From Oscillospiraceae bacterium (GTDB lineage Bacteria; Bacillota; Clostridia; Oscillospirales; CAG-272), in the NCBI GenBank assembly GCA_015063855.1, contig SVTI01000015.1:1-36283 (forward strand): a stretch of DNA of 36,283 nt, read 5' to 3'. The first letter of the stretch is position 1. Every line of letters starts with the position of its first letter. Below the pieces are notes generated by a model. That model was not told where the DNA came from, did not search any database, and saw nothing but the letters and a program-made list of their open reading frames with translations. Below are positions 1 through 7,788 of the stretch, one piece after another. Both the position numbers and the translations under genes were made by a program.

Positions 1-14
1 CTATATTATACGAG

Positions 15-81
15 GATGGTAGGTTTTCGTGAAAAGTCTCCGTAGGCGTACTAAGTACGGTAGTGAGGCTTTTCGCGGAAA
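15..81. repeat. Nested dyad-symmetry element, function unknown
   Basis: Two short self-complementary blocks (around 24-36 and 69-83, both of the form TTTTC-GYG-RAAAAG) flank a GTACTAAGTAC palindrome. The outer arms can also pair over the longer distance: GAAAAGTCTC near 31-40 with GAGGCTTTTC near 65-74 (one G-T pair), and CGTA with TACG inside. I see no coding potential. It could be an intergenic REP-like repeat or part of a structured transcript that ends at the terminator just downstream. No copy of it is visible elsewhere in this window. Confidence 0.35.
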
Positions 82-88
82 AGTGTGA

Positions 89-123
89 AAAAAGGGCTGA
101 AACTCGATGTTTTAGCCCTTTTT
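89..123. terminator. Bidirectional intrinsic terminator
   Basis: A stem with an AAAAAGGGCTGAAA left arm and matching right arm encloses a 7-nt loop, with A-runs on one side and T-runs on the other, so it can stop transcription on either strand. It follows the dyad element at 15-81. Between here and 243 the sequence is AT-rich and I see no gene in it. Confidence 0.65.
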
Positions 124-242
124 GAATACTTATTCAGTTAGTTTGGAGCATCAGATGTTAATTATTAAAAAATCTTTTTTGGGTGAATAAAATTTTTATA
201 ATTATTTAATTCACACGTCCGACCGACTTTTTCGACAGTCTG

Positions 243-268
243 AAAAGCATAGATTTTCTATGCTTTTT
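243..268. terminator. Terminator at the end of the capsule operon
   Basis: An 11-bp perfect stem (AAAAGCATAGA / TCTATGCTTTT) with a 3-nt loop lies 7 bases past the stop codon of the GNAT gene. It has T-rich sequence on the plus side and a short T-run on the minus side. It most likely ends the minus-strand operon that begins at the 7681-7709 promoter. Confidence 0.7.
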
Positions 269-274
269 AATTTA

Positions 275-697
275 TTAGATTTTTGGCAGACGCTTTGCCA
301 TCCAAACGTGAGGTTCACCCTGTTCGTATTCCACGTCACCTATCTCTGTATAACCCAACGCTCTGTAGAAGCCGCAAGCGTGATATTGAGAATGAAGTGA
401 AAGGGTATCAACTCCCTTATCGGCAAAATACTTTTCTGTATGAGAAAGAAGCTCTCTTCCGAAGCCTCTGCCTCTGAATTCCTTTATAACGGCAAATCTG
501 CCGAGAATAAATCTTCCCTCTTTATTCTTGAAAATACGACAGGTTGCAACAGGAATAGTACCCTCATACCCTACAACGTGAGTAGCAACAGTATCGGTAT
601 CATCAGGCTTATCAATAAAACCCTGCTCCTCTGCAAATACTTTAATACGTATATTCATTGCTTCTGATGGAAGATTGTCGTATACCTTAATTATCAT
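275..697 (-). CDS. GNAT-family N-acetyltransferase (ElaA/YjcF-like)
   Basis: This 140-aa protein is a full-length single-domain GNAT acetyltransferase, expected to move an acetyl group from acetyl-CoA to an unknown small-molecule or protein amine in the cytoplasm. The central beta-strand and acetyl-CoA loop are clear (LGRFAVIKEFRGRGFGRELL around residues 66-85, containing R-G-R-G-F-G). A C-terminal HACGFYRALGYTEIGD segment is the usual GNAT motif B. The early VFAEEQGF resembles the ElaA/YjcF subgroup. The start overlaps the end of the DUF2079 gene by 11 bases, with an AAGGGAAG ribosome binding site inside that gene, so the two are translationally coupled. It is the last gene of the capsule operon; a role in modifying the polymer is possible, but the family gives no direct support for it. 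Confidence 0.85.
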   Translation of the reverse strand: MIIKVYDNLPSEAMNIRIKVFAEEQGFIDKPDDTDTVATHVVGYEGTIPVATCRIFKNKEGRFILGRFAVIKEFRGRGFGRELLSHTEKYFADKGVDTLSLHSQYHACGFYRALGYTEIGDVEYEQGEPHVWMAKRLPKI

Positions 698-2546
698 TTC
701 TTCCCTTTTCCATTATCATAAGCTCGTTTGTTTCCTTGATAACGCTGTATCCTTCTTTTTTATAAGCATAGACTATATTATAATCCACCTTATAACGCTT
801 ATCGAAGACTACGTAATCAACATCAGTCTCATTACCATGATACTCAATTTGATATATTTCATCTCTATCGGAAAGTCTTGCCGCAAGCATGGTAGAACAG
901 CTTACGGAGGCTTCCTCCGGTATTTCTTCAAGAACCTTGCTCATAGACTTATAGCTATCCTTATTCTCACTGTACATATCCGAATAACGTGAGATCATGG
1001 GAGCAACGAGAGTAATATATAGACAACAGCAGCTCACAGCACCGATGATAAGCATGGTCTGCCTTGAGGGCCGTCTCATTTCGGACAAATTCATAACAGT
1101 AAGATAAAACAGGAACGCAGTTATTCCGAAATGGTATTGAAAACCGATATTATACTGATATACGTAATCGGTCAAAAGATTTATAAGTATCGGCAGTATA
1201 AGAATATATCTCGATACCTTTTTGGTAACAAAGGGGATAAATCCCAAGGGTAGGAGCATCTGAACAATATACCTGAGTTTAAAATAGGTACTGTCAGAGG
1301 TTTCAAAAAGCTGAGTAAAGACGTAACCCGGATTTTTTATTACTGTTTTGATAACCCCGATAATACCGTCATCCTCTTCAAGTATAAGATTATCAAAACG
1401 ATTGACCATAGCGCCCTTAATAGCGGGATTTGGAGTGGCATCAGCATAGTAGGCGGCATAGTATTCACCCATTTTATCAAGAAGGTGAAGAGCGAGGAAA
1501 AAGTAAGCTGCAGATGCTATAAGCAATATAAAACCGTGTATATGCTTTTTTCGTGACATTATTACAAATAGCGCAAAGACCATTATATATATTGCCGCAT
1601 CCTCCTTTACCATAAGCGTCAAAAAGGAGAAAATATACACAAACACCCATTTTTCACGTTCAAAAAAGCAGAACACCCATAAAAGTAATGGCAGCAGAAA
1701 GCAATTTTCGTGTATATCATAGAAGCAGCCTCCGCTCATTGCGGGATACAGGCAGTATATAAATGCTAATACTATACTTGACTTATTAGAGAGCTTATAA
1801 CTTCGGCATATAAGAATAAGCGGTATAACACCCGATACCAATATCACCGCCTGAGCTATCTGCAGCGTATTAGGCGATGGAATTATATAGTAAAAGGGTA
1901 AAATAAGATAGTATATGGGTGAAATATGAACAGCAAAATGAGAAAGAAGAACGTCACGCTCCGAGGTAGACATCGGAAGTCCGCTTTCCCTCATATTGTG
2001 AAACATATTCACAAACAGACCAAAATCAAAGTTAGGCGCGGAATAAGTAAAAACTCTGAGACACCCGATAACGGAAATCACTACTGCTGCCGCAGTACCA
2101 AATATCGCAGCTAAAATAAGTACCGTCTTATTCCCAATCCTGATTTTAGAAATCAGACTCTTCTCCTTATGAAAAACATAGAAAACGATTATAAGATATA
2201 CCGCGATCACCGCCATAGAATACAGAAATGCATCTACGTACTGTACATCGATATCTATAAGCCATTTTATAAAGCAAAGAGTTGAAAAAATAAGTAAAAA
2301 TAACGGATCAACCTCAAAGTCTGCGAAAAAATAATCAACTATTGAAAACACCGCAAAAAAAAGCAACGCCAAAAGTGCTATATAACCAAGGGTTGCGCTT
2401 TGACCAAAGGTAAGATCGAAATGATCTCCCTCGAAGGAACGAATAAATGTCAGAGCAAACCATGAAGCAATAAGCCTGCATACCAGCTTTTCTGCAGTGA
2501 ATATCTTTCCTAATTCGTATATTATCTTTTTAACGTTTTCTCTCAT
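687..2546 (-). CDS. DUF2079 polytopic membrane protein
   Basis: This 619-aa integral membrane protein has about a dozen hydrophobic segments. It matches the DUF2079 family as I know it: an early FDFGLFVNMFHNM segment, then HFAVHISPIYYLILPFYY, a CFYDIHENCF motif and a MVKEDAAIYI motif. DUF2079 proteins are believed to share the GT-C glycosyltransferase fold, with acidic and His residues in extracytoplasmic loops, so a lipid-linked sugar transferase role in surface polysaccharide assembly is a reasonable inference. A soluble C-terminal piece of about 80 residues follows the last membrane segment. It lies 54 bases after cpsD, behind a strong hairpin, and has an AAAGGA site 8 bases before ATG. 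Confidence 0.8.
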   Translation of the reverse strand: MRENVKKIIYELGKIFTAEKLVCRLIASWFALTFIRSFEGDHFDLTFGQSATLGYIALLALLFFAVFSIVDYFFADFEVDPLFLLIFSTLCFIKWLIDIDVQYVDAFLYSMAVIAVYLIIVFYVFHKEKSLISKIRIGNKTVLILAAIFGTAAAVVISVIGCLRVFTYSAPNFDFGLFVNMFHNMRESGLPMSTSERDVLLSHFAVHISPIYYLILPFYYIIPSPNTLQIAQAVILVSGVIPLILICRSYKLSNKSSIVLAFIYCLYPAMSGGCFYDIHENCFLLPLLLWVFCFFEREKWVFVYIFSFLTLMVKEDAAIYIMVFALFVIMSRKKHIHGFILLIASAAYFFLALHLLDKMGEYYAAYYADATPNPAIKGAMVNRFDNLILEEDDGIIGVIKTVIKNPGYVFTQLFETSDSTYFKLRYIVQMLLPLGFIPFVTKKVSRYILILPILINLLTDYVYQYNIGFQYHFGITAFLFYLTVMNLSEMRRPSRQTMLIIGAVSCCCLYITLVAPMISRYSDMYSENKDSYKSMSKVLEEIPEEASVSCSTMLAARLSDRDEIYQIEYHGNETDVDYVVFDKRYKVDYNIVYAYKKEGYSVIKETNELMIMEKGRNDN

Positions 2547-2557
2547 CTTACATTTCC

Positions 2558-2594
2558 TTTAATAAAGCACGGTTTACCACCGTGCTTTATTAAA
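2558..2594 (-). other. 16-bp intercistronic hairpin between cpsD and the DUF2079 gene
   Basis: A perfect 16-bp stem with a 5-nt loop fills the space between cpsD and the next gene. The 3' arm ends immediately before the AAAGGA ribosome binding site of the DUF2079 gene, and there is no U-run after it. It is therefore more likely a processing, stability or translation-tuning structure than a full terminator, though partial termination is possible. Confidence 0.6.
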
Positions 2595-2600
2595 CTTAGA

Positions 2601-3371
2601 TTATTTTTTCTTTTTGGAGTCAGAATTATTATTGTTACCGTATGCACCGTATCCGTAACCGTAGCCATAACCGTAGCCGTAACGTGATCCGTAACCGTAA
2701 TACTTCTTCCTGGAGGAATAACCGTAATAATAGGGTCTGCCCTTTCTTCTTGTGTTATTACGAACAACACCGAGAATTTTACAATTACTCATTCTTAGCT
2801 GAGCAACAACCTCTTTAGCCTGCTTGGTTCTGACCTTGTTACCACCCATTACGAGGATAGTTCCGTCTGTGATGGTGGATATAACAGCAGCGTCTATTAC
2901 TCGTCCGAGAGGGGGCGTATCGATAATGATATAATCATATTCCTTCTTCGCATTTTCTACAAGCTCCGCAAAATATTTGCCGCTGAGAAGCTCAACGGGG
3001 TTAGGAGGATATTGACCTGCAAAAAGAATATGGAACTTTTTATACTGAGTAGGATAGAGACACTCCTGCAGTGTATTCATTCCCGTGAGCACCTCGCTTA
3101 AGCCTATAGTGTTCTTAGCCGAGGTATCACGTCCTGCCATAACCGACTTTCTCATATCAGAGTCTATGAGGAGAACGCTTTTACCAAGCTCAGCAAAGCT
3201 TTTTGCAAGGTGAAGAGATACAGTAGTCTTACCCTCATTTTCGTTACAGCTTGTAATAGCGATAACCTTTATATCCTGTCCGCAAAACTGGATGTTGGTA
3301 CGCAGAACCTTGTATGCTTCCTGGGTAAAAAAGTCATTTGCTCCCGGCAGCTTTAAAGTAAGCTCTTCCAT
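2601..3371 (-). CDS. cpsD: CpsD/CapB-type bacterial tyrosine kinase (BY-kinase)
   Basis: This 256-aa cytoplasmic tyrosine autokinase works with the membrane adaptor CpsC to control polysaccharide polymerisation and export. The Walker A region is SCNENEGKTT (about residues 41-50), unusual in having ENE where PGE is typical. Walker A' is VLLIDSDMRK (about 66-75) and Walker B is YIIIDTPPLG (about 147-156). The C-terminal tail from about residue 213 carries roughly 14 tyrosines, including six consecutive Tyr-Gly pairs; tyrosine-rich tails are the autophosphorylation site in this family. The ATG follows the cpsC stop by 2 bases. CpsB encoded upstream is the expected phosphatase. The kinase and its membrane activator are separate proteins, the Gram-positive arrangement. 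Confidence 0.93.
   Translation of the reverse strand: MEELTLKLPGANDFFTQEAYKVLRTNIQFCGQDIKVIAITSCNENEGKTTVSLHLAKSFAELGKSVLLIDSDMRKSVMAGRDTSAKNTIGLSEVLTGMNTLQECLYPTQYKKFHILFAGQYPPNPVELLSGKYFAELVENAKKEYDYIIIDTPPLGRVIDAAVISTITDGTILVMGGNKVRTKQAKEVVAQLRMSNCKILGVVRNNTRRKGRPYYYGYSSRKKYYGYGSRYGYGYGYGYGYGAYGNNNNSDSKKKK
2641..2706 (-). repeat. Tyr-Gly codon repeat in the cpsD tail
   Basis: A degenerate hexanucleotide repeat (TAYGGN on the coding strand) encodes six uninterrupted Tyr-Gly pairs plus flanking YG pairs at the CpsD C-terminus. The slightly varied codons suggest selection for the peptide rather than recent slippage alone. Confidence 0.85.
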
Positions 3372-3373
3372 CT

Positions 3374-4291
3374 TTATGCCTCCTCACTTTCATTCTTTTT
3401 GCGTTTTTTATTCTTTTTTGTATTAAACTTCTTATCTATGGGATCGTTTAATTCACGTTTAACGTTATCAGAGTCGTTGTTACTCTTATTTTGACCGTAG
3501 CCATAACCATAGCCGTAACCGTAACCATAACCATAGCCGTAACGCTTCTTTCCATCCGAATAGCTGTAATAACCATACTTATTCTTCTTACCGGAATAAG
3601 CATTGGGAATATCGCCGATAACGGTAAGCTCAAGATAGCGCTCAATCTCTTCATCAGTCTTGATTCTGTCATCAAAGAGGAATCTGAGAAGATATACAGC
3701 ATATACAAACACTGCTACAACCATTCCGATAAGTATATAGGTCATAAGAGTAACCCTATTACAAGGCTTGGGATTATAAACACCCTCTTCAAAAATGTTT
3801 ACCTGGTCGAAATCCATTGCATTTTCGATTTCTTCCTCACCTATCTCACAAACGGCATTTACGATTCTTTGTGCAGAATCTGCACTTGCCGCCTCTACGG
3901 TTACCTCAAGAATACGGGTATCCTCGGGATTTGATGTGGAAATACAATCAACCAAATCATTATAGCTAATGTCAAGCTTAAGCTTATCAATAACCTTATT
4001 TAGTACCGAATGACTTTTCAAAAGATGATTACAGTCGTTGACAACGTTCAGTGCAAGACTAAAATCCTCGGTTGCTTTCTGTTCTACCGTTGCAGAAGAA
4101 TTATCATCCGATTGTCTTAAAATATACAAAGTAGCAGTAGATTCATATCTCGGGACAAAGGTGAAATGATTGAATGTATAGAATCCTGCTATTACTATAA
4201 CAACAGAAGCTAATATTACCCAAAAATGCGAAATAAATATTCGCCATATATCACCAAAAGTGATCTCTCTCAAATTTGATTGCTTTTCCAT
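3374..4291 (-). CDS. cpsC: CpsC/CapA-type chain-length regulator with a Tyr-Gly-rich cytoplasmic tail
   Basis: This 305-aa Wzz-family membrane protein should set polymer length and activate the CpsD kinase. A first membrane helix lies near residues 20-40, followed by the Wzz signature (RYESTATLYI) and an extracytoplasmic coiled region. A proline motif (NPKPCNR) precedes the second membrane helix near residues 180-203. After it comes a cytoplasmic tail of about 100 residues, far longer than usual for CpsC/CapA, with eight Tyr-Gly pairs in a row near residues 250-266 and a Lys-rich end. Such tyrosine repeats belong on CpsD; here both partners have them. It sits 2 bases after cpsB, and cpsD follows 2 bases later. 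Confidence 0.92.
   Translation of the reverse strand: MEKQSNLREITFGDIWRIFISHFWVILASVVIVIAGFYTFNHFTFVPRYESTATLYILRQSDDNSSATVEQKATEDFSLALNVVNDCNHLLKSHSVLNKVIDKLKLDISYNDLVDCISTSNPEDTRILEVTVEAASADSAQRIVNAVCEIGEEEIENAMDFDQVNIFEEGVYNPKPCNRVTLMTYILIGMVVAVFVYAVYLLRFLFDDRIKTDEEIERYLELTVIGDIPNAYSGKKNKYGYYSYSDGKKRYGYGYGYGYGYGYGYGQNKSNNDSDNVKRELNDPIDKKFNTKKNKKRKKNESEEA
3494..3543 (-). repeat. Tyr-Gly codon repeat in the cpsC tail
   Basis: Eight consecutive Tyr-Gly dipeptides are encoded by a degenerate hexamer repeat very like that in cpsD. The two tracts lie about 0.85 kb apart in the same orientation and could have exchanged sequence. Confidence 0.85.
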
Positions 4292-4293
4292 TA

Positions 4294-5025
4294 TTAATTC
4301 CTTCCTATGTATTTATCATTCAATATTGCTAACGGATTAACAGAACAGATAAGCTCTGCATATTCTTCTCCGTAATTCTTTTTTATATATTCATAGCTTT
4401 GGGTCATAGACGGAGCTCGCCGCTTTGTACCGTGAGAATCGGTTGCAACAACGTCAACAAGATGAAGATCAAGAAGCTTTTTTGAACGAAGCTTTGAAAA
4501 TAATCCAAACATGCCCGTAACACTTTGAGAATCGATCTGAACAATTACTCCGTTGCCTTTCAGCTCCATGACCATCTCCATATTTCGTGGAATCCTTCTG
4601 TAACGCTCCACGTGAGCCAATATAGGAACGTAACCGGCGTTCAGAATCCTGTTAGTGCCGTTGACGATATCCTCAGCTCTTTCATTCTCAGAAAAATCCA
4701 CGAGAAGATACTGTGTACCGTTGATTGTATTGCACATACCTTCCTTGACCCAGTTTTCACAGCCTCGGTTGTATCTCAGTTCATTTCCCTTATAAATAAC
4801 CAAATCGGGGTATTTTTCTTTAATATAGGCTTCGAGCACCGCAAAAGCACGTCTTGCTCTTTTCCCGTTCTCGCCGAAATACCCGGGATGAAAATGAGGA
4901 GTCAAGCAAAGATGACGGATATTATCTTTATATATCTCGTCTATCAAGGCATACATATCCTTTTCGCTTTTAGGTCCATCATCGGTAGCAAAAAGTGCAT
5001 GATTATGAATATCTGCGAATATCAT
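4294..5025 (-). CDS. cpsB: CpsB/YwqE-type protein tyrosine phosphatase (PHP fold)
   Basis: This 243-aa metal-dependent phosphatase is expected to dephosphorylate the CpsD (and perhaps CpsC) tyrosine tail. The PHP metal-binding motifs are all visible: DIHNHALFATDDGP at residues 5-18, TPHFHPG near 42-48, KGNELRY near 79-85, a central LAHVERY near 136-142 and ATDSHGTKRR near 194-203. The length is normal for the family. It is followed tightly by cpsC and cpsD, giving the classical B-C-D order, and preceded by the polymerase-like gene with a 3-base gap. Confidence 0.95.
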   Translation of the reverse strand: MIFADIHNHALFATDDGPKSEKDMYALIDEIYKDNIRHLCLTPHFHPGYFGENGKRARRAFAVLEAYIKEKYPDLVIYKGNELRYNRGCENWVKEGMCNTINGTQYLLVDFSENERAEDIVNGTNRILNAGYVPILAHVERYRRIPRNMEMVMELKGNGVIVQIDSQSVTGMFGLFSKLRSKKLLDLHLVDVVATDSHGTKRRAPSMTQSYEYIKKNYGEEYAELICSVNPLAILNDKYIGRN

Positions 5026-5028
5026 AAA

Positions 5029-6399
5029 TCACTCAGTTTCCCCTTTCTTTTCATTGGATTTAAAAATCTTTCCGCTAGTTTCTTCACACCATTTTAATGA
5101 AAATACAAAATAGTACATTATCAAAAATAATTCGTCAAAAAACAGCAAATCCAGGCTCAACCATAAGCCAAAACAACCTAAAACAAGTATACCCATCATA
5201 ATAGGATTGACTCTTTTAAGGTTTATTTGCTTTGAATTCAAGGAAAATACAGATATTATCCAAAAAATAAAGAATACAAGCCCAACAATACCAAACTGAT
5301 ACACAGACTGAATCAAAGTATTATGGGATGCTCTGCCGGCAACATTTATATTGGTAAAGCCTTGACCGATAAAAAGAACCTTAAAATCATTCATTAAAAC
5401 ACTGAAATACGATTTCCAGAGTTTTGTTCTACCGGTTGTAAGAGTCTGAGCATCATTGCCCTGATTAAAACGTCTTACTATAACATCAAGCACATCTGCG
5501 AAAACACCTGAATATAATACAACACCAACAGCAATCAATAACGCTGAAATTAATAATAATTTATAAGAAACTTTATTTTTTAAAAATAAAACCAGAGCAA
5601 CCCAAAACAAAGCCATTATTATTGCAATTAATGTAAATGTTTTAGAAGCCGAAAGTAATCCGGAATATAGTAGCAACACTGCAGTAATTATAAGAACAAT
5701 AAATCTTTTTTGGGTAAGCCTTTTTAAAAGCATTAGCATTATTCCGCTAAGTGCCACTGTAATATGTGCTGAATAGAAGTTGGAATCACCGTAAAATCCG
5801 GAATAACGAGTTATACCCATCTGTTCCCAAACATATACATCAATAAATTTAGCAATTGAACCGTAATTTGCAAATTGCTTTGAAGCAAAAGCTGCAGTAA
5901 TGATACCAAGAGAAAAAATTATAGTCAAAACATAATAATCATATTTACCGTCTAACTCAAATAAAAGTGCAGGAAACATGAACAAAAATATAAAAAACAG
6001 GATATAACTTTTATCTATATAATACCCGTTTATAAATTTCGAAATTCCTGTAGAAACGAATAACAAAACAACAAATGCCACATAATTAAGTCTCAATCTA
6101 TTATAGTTATTAATAAAAGCCAGCAAACAGACGGCAAAAAATGCTATTGTATATAGAGATGTCTGTCCCGGAGCAAATTTCATAAGTGGCGACCACGGCA
6201 GAAAGAAGAGAAGCACCGGCACACTTAAACCATTTAATACAGCATATAACGCAATTATAGCAAAAAATACAAAGCATCCTGCAAGAACCACAGTATTACC
6301 GGTTATATGCCCCATACATAAAAGCATAACTATGGCACAGCAAAATACAATACAATATTTATATTTTTTAGAAATTGAATTATATTTAGTCTGTTCCAT
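5029..6399 (-). CDS. O-antigen ligase/polymerase (Wzy-like) membrane protein
   Basis: This 456-aa polytopic protein has about 11-12 hydrophobic segments. A large extracytoplasmic loop (about residues 300-360, with RRFNQGNDAQTLTTGRTKLW and a later GRASHNTLIQSVYQFG) matches the Wzy_C/WaaL ligase pattern, where an Arg-rich loop and a conserved His (here SHN) take part in transfer. Its expected job is to join undecaprenyl-linked repeat units outside the membrane. It lies between the GT4 gene (14-base gap) and cpsB (3-base gap). Polymerase and ligase cannot be told apart by sequence alone; the CpsBCD neighbours favour polymerase. Confidence 0.85.
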   Translation of the reverse strand: MEQTKYNSISKKYKYCIVFCCAIVMLLCMGHITGNTVVLAGCFVFFAIIALYAVLNGLSVPVLLFFLPWSPLMKFAPGQTSLYTIAFFAVCLLAFINNYNRLRLNYVAFVVLLFVSTGISKFINGYYIDKSYILFFIFLFMFPALLFELDGKYDYYVLTIIFSLGIITAAFASKQFANYGSIAKFIDVYVWEQMGITRYSGFYGDSNFYSAHITVALSGIMLMLLKRLTQKRFIVLIITAVLLLYSGLLSASKTFTLIAIIMALFWVALVLFLKNKVSYKLLLISALLIAVGVVLYSGVFADVLDVIVRRFNQGNDAQTLTTGRTKLWKSYFSVLMNDFKVLFIGQGFTNINVAGRASHNTLIQSVYQFGIVGLVFFIFWIISVFSLNSKQINLKRVNPIMMGILVLGCFGLWLSLDLLFFDELFLIMYYFVFSLKWCEETSGKIFKSNEKKGETE

Positions 6400-6413
6400 T
6401 GTGATTCCGTTCT

Positions 6414-7583
6414 TTACTCAATCAAAGATTTAAATTGCTTCATAGCAAGCTCATTATTAAACACTACATTCAAAGAATTTCGCTTATTTTTAATAACTTC
6501 AGGAGAATCTATAAGCTCGCAAAGCTTTTTATGCAAGCTTTCTTCATCATTGTCTACAACCCATCCGCAACCCGTTTTCTCTATCATTTCAACAGCAGAA
6601 GATGTTTTCGTAGAAAGTATAGGAGTAGAAAAATATGCAGCCTCACCTATCACAAGGGGCGCAGCCTCACTGTATGAGGAAATAAGGAGAAGATCTGCAG
6701 CCTTTATATATCCATAGGGATTACTCATTTCACCAAGACAAAATACTGTATCTTCGAGCCTTTTATCCTTGATAAACGCAAGAGCATCGGGCATTTGAAT
6801 TCCGTCACCTATTATATAATACTTAATTTTGTTTTTTTGCTCTTCGGATAATCGTGAAATAACATGTAATGCACGCAGTATTCCCTTTTCTCTTCCAAAG
6901 CGAGCAACCGTTAATATGTTCAAACAATTATTTGAAAGTGTTACATTACCATCTGCCGCCAACTTTGACAGCGCGTTATAATCGTGACAATTATAAAGAA
7001 CCTTTGTTTTTTCAGAAAAAGCCGGTAATGCCGCGACAAAGCTGTTCCTACACCCCTCTGAACATGCAGCTATTATATCAAACTCGGAATACATTTTTGC
7101 ATTATTTTCTGTATTTGCGCCGCATTCATTATAATCACAGTGAAGTAATGAGATTTTTTTATCTGCTTTGACGTTATGAATTACAAAATCATTACAACCA
7201 CCATAAAAAGCTTTTTCGGCTCCGTTATGCAGGTATGAAACAGCTACATCATACCCCTCAAGATTCTTTTGAAATTTTGAAGCAAACTTAAGAACCTTAG
7301 TTCTTCCGAAAATCCTGGTCATCAAAGCCCAAAAACTTCTTAAAAAATATGCAAAAGGATTACCTTTTACATCATAATTCAACATTCCGATATATTTATA
7401 TGGGGAACCGGGAGAAATAATTTTAACATCATCCGGGATCTCGGACATCAACTTACCAAAAGGATAAAAAAGAAAAAGCGTTATATCAAAATCACCGACA
7501 GTTTCTTTTAGAAGATTTACTAACGCCTTCTGAACACCGCCAATATGCATATTGTTATTTATTATTAAAATACGCTTCTTCAT
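6414..7583 (-). CDS. Glycosyltransferase family 4 (GT-B fold)
   Basis: This 389-aa retaining glycosyltransferase has the N-terminal glycine motif (NNNMHIGGVQKALVNLL) and a GT4 C-terminal half: ILTVARFGREKG near residue 222, then GEMSNPYGYIKAADLLLISSYSEAAPLVIGEA with the E-x7-E sugar-nucleotide signature. It should add a sugar from a nucleotide donor to the lipid-linked precursor at the inner face of the membrane. It is the first gene of the capsule operon, about 90 bases downstream of the predicted transcription start. Donor and acceptor sugars cannot be inferred. Confidence 0.9.
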   Translation of the reverse strand: MKKRILIINNNMHIGGVQKALVNLLKETVGDFDITLFLFYPFGKLMSEIPDDVKIISPGSPYKYIGMLNYDVKGNPFAYFLRSFWALMTRIFGRTKVLKFASKFQKNLEGYDVAVSYLHNGAEKAFYGGCNDFVIHNVKADKKISLLHCDYNECGANTENNAKMYSEFDIIAACSEGCRNSFVAALPAFSEKTKVLYNCHDYNALSKLAADGNVTLSNNCLNILTVARFGREKGILRALHVISRLSEEQKNKIKYYIIGDGIQMPDALAFIKDKRLEDTVFCLGEMSNPYGYIKAADLLLISSYSEAAPLVIGEAAYFSTPILSTKTSSAVEMIEKTGCGWVVDNDEESLHKKLCELIDSPEVIKNKRNSLNVVFNNELAMKQFKSLIE

Positions 7584-7680
7584 TAGAACTCCAAATTAAA
7601 CATTAATATATAAATGATCCGAACCAACCAAATAGAGTAAAACACATTTATAATATTATAATATAAATTTATATATAATT

Positions 7681-7709
7681 ATTATATAATATATGAAATC
7701 TTTTGTCAA
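7681..7709 (-). promoter_or_regulatory. Sigma-A-type promoter of the cps operon
   Basis: On the minus strand a perfect TTGACA (7704-7709) is separated by 17 bases from a perfect TATAAT (7681-7686). The leader of about 90 bases to the first start codon is almost pure A/T and holds no obvious structure. It would drive all seven genes from 7583 down to 275. Confidence 0.85.
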
Positions 7710-7746
7710 CATTTTCAACCTTGAGCATTGAATTTATTAAAAAAAT

Positions 7747-7780
7747 TTTACAGGATATCTCACTTGAGATATCCTGTAAA
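7747..7780 (-). terminator. Terminator of the giant 3295-aa gene
   Basis: A perfect 16-bp inverted repeat with a 2-nt centre (in practice a 14-bp stem with a larger loop) is followed on the minus strand by a run of seven T. It starts 8 bases after the stop codon and insulates the cps promoter from the giant gene. Confidence 0.88.
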
Positions 7781-7788
7781 TTATTTAA

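Noticed and set aside
2543..2770. Thr/Val-rich 75-aa frame over the cpsD tail (similar frames at 3448-3708 and 3491-3934)
   Set aside because: Off-frame or antisense readings of the Tyr-Gly codon repeat; they only reflect its low complexity.
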